Origin: Parasitella parasitica
Taxonomy: Eukaryota; Mucoromycota; Mucoromycetes; Mucorales; Mucoraceae
DNA length: 51,666 nt
Direction: 5' to 3'
Assembly (NCBI GenBank): GCA_025201805.1
Contig: MU619243.1
Coordinates: forward strand, 284,111-335,776
The position numbers and the translations under genes were made by a program. A model generated the notes under the pieces. The model worked only from the letters and a program-made list of their open reading frames with translations. It ran no database searches and was not told the DNA's origin. Of this stretch, positions 46,175 to 51,666 are shown one piece after another. Numbering within the stretch: the first letter of the stretch is position 1; every line of letters begins with the position of its first letter.

Positions 46175-48472
46175 ATGGAAGACGCAAGAGAAATAGCCAT
46201 CAATAAACTTTCTGAACTTTTAAAGCATCCTGATGATCTCACAACCAAAGTTGGGCCGTTAACTCGAAAACTTGCCAAAGAAAAGGCTTCTATTGACGCT
46301 CAACTAAACACTGGCGTACAATCTCAGCTTGACCATGTTCAAGAGGGTTTAGAGACACTAACAATATCCAGTAGAAACATCAACAGGGTCAAAGACAACA
46401 TGCGGAATATCGACAAGCTGTGTTATGATGCCCAATCTATGATCAAAGACTTTCCAAAAATTAATATGGTAACATTGATATTATCCAAAAAAGACCCTGA
46501 GCCACCTTTAACTAACTGGCAATAGATATCACAAGTACATCAAAACTTTGTAGCCACACAGGCCAAAGTCCAGGCATTTCAGGAATTATACCAGCAGCTT
46601 GACGATCTCGAAAATGCATTTACACCAATGCAGAACGATATATTCAATCCTCACGATACCTTGCTACATGTTCATTATCATCTTTTCAAATTGGAGGAAT
46701 TTCGCGACAAAACAATGCACCAGGCCCGTGATTCTCCTCACGACGTTATTATCACCCTGAAAACATACTTTCGTCGAGTGGATGTCCTTTCTGACGACTT
46801 TACACAACATTTATGGCTGCTAGCCCGAAATTTAGTTCCATTAGTCGAGAATGGATGCGGTTCAACCATTGTCAAGCTGATTAAAATCATAGAGTGCGAA
46901 GAAACAGCCGATGAAAAGGCATTAGCCGCAAGGCAGGCTCAGTCGAACCATCAAGATTTGCAGGGACTGAAAAAATGGCGCTTAGCAGAAGGCAATCCGC
47001 GTACTATCAAATCCTACCGAGTCGAGTTTTACGAACAATTACATCAGTCATTGCGAGAACGCTTCGAGGAAAAATTCAATCAGTTCAGGGAGAATGAGGA
47101 TTGGCAAGGTGCTCTGGATTCTGCTGATTTTATATTCAACGAACTGGAATTGGTATATGATCAAATTGTGCCAAAGTTCCCGAAAAAATACAAGATTTTC
47201 CCTTATTTTGTACTAGAATACCACCGCCATACCTATGATTTACTAAATCAAATGGTACAACAAGATTTGGACGCTGGTACCATTTTGAGGTTATTGCGTT
47301 TTGTTCGAGATTATTACACAACCATGAGCACAAGATTAGGCGTCACCGAAGAACTGTTAGAGCCTCAGCTGCTGGATGGCCAGGAACAATCCCTAGTTGA
47401 TGATTACCTTAAGCTGGTGCGCAGAAAATTGGTTGAATGGACATCCAATTTGATGCAATCTGAATCAAACGACTTTGTTGCTCGTCGCGATCCTCCAGAA
47501 ATGTCGCCCGATGGCCAATTTGGGCTGTCTGGGGCTGTTGATCTGTTTCAGATCATCAACCAGCAAATCGATGTCGCCGCTGATGCTAATCAGGGCAAAT
47601 TGCTCTACCTTGTAGTGAACGAATGTCATAAAGTGATGAAGGATTCTCAAGCCTTCTGGAAGAAGCTGCTGATGTCTGAACTGCAAAAGCAGTTTGAGCA
47701 ACCCGACGCTGTACCTGAGGGCCTTGTGGAATATGTCATGGCATTAGCGAACGATCAAATTAAATGTTCTGACTTTGCAAATGACATCTTGATTCGAGTG
47801 CCGCCTATCGTGGATGCCAATTACAAGCTGCAAGTTGAAGACAAACTTTCTACAGCCATTGATGGCTATTTGCAAATCGCTGCAAGTGCTCGTGAAGCTT
47901 TGCTGGAGGTTACGTTTGGGGATATTAAGCCTGTGTTTGCCGATCTCTTCACCAATCGCTGGTACGAACAACCGTTGATCCCGTCAGTCATTGAAACTCT
48001 GAAGGATTACTGTGACGATTTCCAACATTTGAACAAGTTCATCTTTGACAAACTTATCCATGACATGCTGGATCGATTCCTAATGCTATATCTGGAAGCA
48101 ATGAGTCACAAGAATTCCAAATTCCAAATGGAGACCTGCTTGGAGCGCATTGAAAACGATGTTCGTCTTTCATTCAACTTTTTTGCAAAATATACATCTG
48201 TCGAAGAGATGGAAGACAGGTTCGACGTTATCGAAAAGGTTCATACGTTACTTGAAAGTAACCGTCGCATGATATTTGTGGACTACTATACGCTAAGACA
48301 GGCGTATCCGGATGTACCGCTCGCTTTTGTCGAAAATATACTCAAGAAACGGGACGATTTAGATAAATCTGCACTCAAAGATATTATGGAAGGCATCAAA
48401 GCGAAAGCCCGTGAATATGAACCTGATGCAAATACCCCTCCAACCATTTTTAGTAGAATAAAATGGCAATAA
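46175..48472 (+). CDS. SEC6: Exocyst complex subunit SEC6
   Basis: Component of the exocyst, which tethers secretory vesicles to the plasma membrane at growing hyphal tips. Two exons, 46175-46468 and 46526-48472, code for 746 residues, matching family size. The N-terminal coiled coil (LTRKLAKEKASIDAQL, VQEGLETLTISSRNINRV, DKLCYDAQSMIKDFP) is followed by helical CorEx/Sec6 bundles: HYHLFKLEEFRDKTM, YRVEFYEQLHQSLRERFEEK, YKIFPYFVLEYHRHTYDLLN, LRLLRFVRDYYTTMSTRLGV and DDYLKLVRRKLVEW. The C-terminal bundle is ILIRVPPIVDANYKLQVEDK, then FDKLIHDMLDRFLMLYLEAM. The single intron has a good GTAACA donor, a CTAACT branch and a TAG acceptor. Nothing unusual. Confidence 0.95.
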
Positions 48473-48924
48473 ATATTTGTGGCATTTTTTTTTTCTTCCT
48501 ATTTTATAATTAATAAAATATTATCAGCTCATTCAAATACTACAGGCCACGATGTAAAGAGGGGATTATACAAGGCTTGGCTTATTATTGCGTACGCTTG
48601 CAAACATACGTCTGGTTCGGTCAGGCCCTTCAGTAAACTGATTTTTGCAGAATTAGGATAATTTCTGAAAATGGCATGTAGATTATTGGCTCTAGCATAA
48701 GGTGGGTCACCGAAACAAAGAGGGCATCCAAGTTTCTCAAAGGATTTGCTGTAACTATAATAAAATTTTAGATGATGCTATAGTTAAAGATAGTGTCATA
48801 TTTCTAACCCAAGAAACAGTTGATTTTTAATGTTCTTCAAATATTAAAGAAGATTAATAGCTTATTGTTCCCTCACAACAAGTGAGGGGCGAAAAATAAT
48901 TTACAAGTACTTGGTCGTCATAAA
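48473..48924. other. Intergenic region downstream of SEC6
   Basis: About 450 bases of AT-rich sequence, presumably SEC6 3' UTR followed by spacer. No gene recognised. Confidence 0.4.
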
Positions 48925-49334
48925 TCATCCAAATAACCGTAAAACCGCGATCTAGCTTGGAAAACTTAGCGTTGACTTGTAGCTATCCGGCAACAACAGT
49001 AATATTTATGTTTCATCGACCTCTATAAGGTTTATATCAGATAATATCACAAATTTACATATCTAATCGCTGCTGATAGGTTGCCTTAAAAACCAAATCA
49101 AAGCCAGTCTATGTGCCATTAAATCAGGTATGATTATCGCTATTTGAGCTTAACTTGTTTTCCAGTGGGCAATGTCTCTATCAAAAGTTATTTGCAAAAA
49201 CACTTTTATTTTTCAATATTTATCATAAATATTAGATATTTGCTCATAACTTGTGTTAAAATGACCGTAGAACCGAGATCTAACATGGAAAACTTAGCGT
49301 TAACTCACCTCTATCTGGCAACAATATTGGTATC
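48925..49334 (-). repeat. Satellite array, inverted, left part (about 1.3 units)
   Basis: Reverse-complement copies of the 24-kb satellite. GGAAAACTTAGCGTTGACT recurs at about 48957 and 49287 (about 329 bases apart), and TCTCTATCAAAAGTTAT appears at 49176. It breaks off at 49334 where the solo LTR begins and resumes after it at the matching position of the unit. Confidence 0.85.
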
Positions 49335-49982
49335 TGTAATGAAATGGCACCTATTATATAGCACCACAATTACATTAAAATAAAATCCAGATGGATCATG
49401 GCTGATCCATCCAAGAAAGAAATACATGAAAAGCACAAGTAAACATTAACAAGTGTTGGTAGAGGCTTGCACTCCTGATCAAAGTACAATCTCCTACAAC
49501 ACTGGCACATGCTAATGTTGAACAACGCTACTCATAATTACAAATAAACAAATTCTAAACATGTATAAACAATGCAATTGTCAAAACAATTGCAATAATT
49601 CTAGATGCCAGAAATGGCTTGTTTATTACACAATAAGGAAAGCTCAGTCGCATTAGAAATAATCAGGATCCTCAAATATGACAATCCTGCCCAAAACCAT
49701 AGTATCAATTTCAATACCAACATATCGAAATCTCAACTACAATACAAGTGAGAGAATGTCAACAAAAGTCATTCTTCAAATAAGCTGTAAAATAAGCATT
49801 CTCACTGTAGCGAGGCAATTTTACAAGTAGTATAAATACAAGCTCTCTTAAAGATCATGTATCTTTTCTTCAGTTTTCTTTTAATCGAAAATAAAGGTGA
49901 AAAGACTATAATTTTATTTCTCTGGCTTTATTTTTTTTTATTTTTTTTATTTTCACATAAAATTGATCCCAATTTTATTGCA
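49335..49982 (+). mobile_element. Solo LTR of a retrotransposon (648 bases) with 5-base target duplication
   Basis: Starts TGTAAT and ends ATTGCA, near-perfect inverted termini with TG...CA. It is flanked on both sides by GTATC (49330-49334 and 49983-49987). Inside are a TATA-like TATAAATACA (about 49831) and AATAAA-type words about 150 bases before the 3' end, the order expected for U3-R-U5. The flanking satellite is continuous when the segment and one GTATC are removed, which marks it as an insertion. No internal retroelement genes remain, so it is a solo LTR left by recombination. Its strand is inferred from the TATA and polyadenylation order. Confidence 0.78.
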
Positions 49983-50595
49983 GTATCCATGCTTTTATCA
50001 ATATCTATAAAGTTATCACATGATATCACAAATTGACATATCAGAATTGCAAATAATTGATGAAAGGCTTCGATAAACAGCAAAATAAACACTGTCTTAT
50101 GGACCATAATAACAGGCATGATCATCGCTATCTGAGCATAGCTTGCCTCCCACTCCACGATGTCTCTATCAAAAGTTATCTGCCAAAACAGTTTTATTTT
50201 TCAATATTTATCATAAATATTAGATATTTGCTCAGGACTTGTGCTAAAATGATTATAGAACCGCAATCTAACAACTTGGAAAACTTAGCATTGACTTGGC
50301 GCTATCTGGCAACAACATTTGTATGATGTTTTTATTTAGATCTAGAAATTTATTTGCAGAAACCATTCGAAAATCGCATCTAAACGCTGATAGGCTATGA
50401 TTAAGAGCAACAATAAGCCTGTTTTATGCTTCATAAAATTAGGCATGATCATCGATATCTGAGCGTAACTTGGTTTCCAGTGGGCGATGCCTATCAAAAG
50501 TTATCTGCAAAAATAGTTTTATTTTTCAGATATTTGCTCATAACTTGTGCTAAAAAAAGATCATAGAACCGCAATCTATGGAAAACTTTATAGTG
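49983..50595 (-). repeat. Satellite array, inverted, right part (about 1.9 units)
   Basis: Reverse complement of the satellite. CTATCAAAAGTTATCTGC occurs at about 50165 and 50491, a period of 326. GGAAAACTT and ATAGAACCGCAATCTA also recur. The final unit is shortened by deletion. With the left part the array was originally about three units. Confidence 0.85.
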
Positions 50596-51666
50596 TTGTG
50601 TCAGTAGCAAAATGTTGAATAAGTTTTATATAAAAAGAAGTAAATAAGACTTTCTCTGAATAAAACAGAGGTGCAAAACTGAATAGCTTTTATCGACATT
50701 GAAAAAGATACATGTATACAAAGAAGTTATCAGTATAGAATAACGAGTTTAAAAATTGGATATAGATGCATATACGTTTTGATACAGAGCAAAATAAAGC
50801 CTGTTTTACATCTGTCTACATTACAAAAATGGTCTGTTTACAAGGTGATCGTAATTCACCCATTATGAAAATGGGTCGTCCACAGTATTACACGAATTGT
50901 GTTTCATATAATCCGACCACACCAACGTCAAGATACTATGTAAAAGTTTCTTGAACCTCTTGTGTAGGCAATCCGTTTACCTCCTGATCTACAATACCAT
51001 TTCATCAAGTTGAAGGAGGATGTTGCAAGAAAATTAGCCAACAAGCTTAAAAAAAAACTACAATGTCAAACAGAGAGTAACGAATTGATTGGCATAAATG
51101 ATCTGAGTGGTACTAGACAAGAAAAGAAATGAAAGGCGGAACCTGTTCTTTGATGAAAGGAAGCAAAGAGTCAAGTGTGAAGTGTGATTAGAAAGGAAAC
51201 AACCAGAGGATAGCAGACAGGTACCAGAAGAGAATCGATGATGTATAATAATGAATAAGTCCTATGTAGACAAGCAAGAGTTCTCCAGCTTCCAAAGAAA
51301 ATCATAGTGTTATAACTGGTAATGTATATAGCAGGCTCATAGAAATTGTTCGTTTCAAAACACAGTTGATGGTTCTGGCAAGTTGTGCCCCTATTTCTTT
51401 ATGCAATGGTGGGTTTCATGTCAACTCCGTTCTTTAATTTGAACGGATTAGACATTTTGCCAACCAAAAGGACATTTTTAGGAAGGATGTTCACATTAAA
51501 TTCAACCTGAGAAAGCATTTTATTGCGAGTATCGTAAGCGCTACGATATATTGGCGTGGCCACTTTTCAGCACCGTACGAGTCTTTTCTCGTTCCATGGC
51601 AGATACAGAAGCTTGAGATCACTATTTCAGCGGTTTTCCAAACGCAATCACTTTTCTTTTTTTTTT
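50596..51666. other. Terminal gene-poor region
   Basis: About 1.07 kb to the window end. No frame with recognisable family similarity. It ends in a poly-T run at the window edge, where a gene beyond it cannot be judged. Confidence 0.45.

Noticed and set aside
1-51666. tRNA, rRNA and CRISPR-like arrays
   Set aside because: I scanned for GGTTCRANTCC boxes with paired arms and for regularly spaced short repeats. The only regular repeats are the 163/326-base satellite and microsatellites. A dedicated tRNA search could still find something missed by eye.

Overview
The window is nuclear DNA from an early-diverging filamentous fungus, most likely a member of Mucoromycota (Mucorales). The reasons are AT-rich sequence, many short introns (about 50-75 bases) with CTAAC/CTAAT branch sites and TAG/CAG acceptors, densely packed intron-bearing genes on both strands, and eukaryotic housekeeping proteins throughout. 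No tRNA, rRNA, CRISPR array or bacterial-style operon was seen.

Layout. 0-9 kb: eIF3 subunit h (+), a four-finger C2H2 transcription factor (+), TFIID subunit TAF1 (-), a Bin3/MePCE-type RNA cap methyltransferase (-) and a possible tiny tail-anchored protein (+). 9.3-14 kb: a gene-poor stretch with an LTR-like segment and a frameshifted PD-(D/E)XK nuclease-like gene. 14-23 kb: the exosome helicase MTR4 (+), the meiotic MutS homologue MSH4 (-, with an assembly gap in an intron) and a WDR13-like WD40 protein (-). 23.5-27 kb: a repeat island with a broken small gene, a tandem satellite and a Helitron relic. 27-38.7 kb: neutral trehalase (+), a secreted choice-of-anchor-A-like protein (+), an MFS anion-type permease (-), the RAD51 paralogue XRCC3 (+), a stand-alone Utp12-domain protein (+) and a NIPA-type magnesium transporter (-). 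39-42 kb: a small zinc-knuckle protein (-) and two decayed LRR genes in tandem (-). 42-48.5 kb: phospholipase D (-) and exocyst subunit SEC6 (+). 48.5-51.7 kb: a second repeat island.

Three observations stand out. (1) Several introns appear to begin with GC instead of GT, most sharing an extended donor GCAAGTAT. XRCC3 and the MFS gene are the clearest cases because only the GC donor restores the conserved protein. (2) A dispersed tandem satellite of about 326 bases is itself a diverged dimer of about 163-base monomers. It lies in direct orientation at 24 kb and inverted at 49-50.6 kb. (3) The right-hand array is split by a 648-base solo LTR (TG...CA) with a 5-base target duplication GTATC.

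The genes are individually regulated eukaryotic units and do not form one pathway. MSH4 and XRCC3 both serve recombination, and MTR4, the Utp12 protein and the Bin3 methyltransferase all handle RNA. Exon boundaries were traced by hand from reading frame, splice sites and family motifs, so internal boundaries may be off by a few bases where noted.
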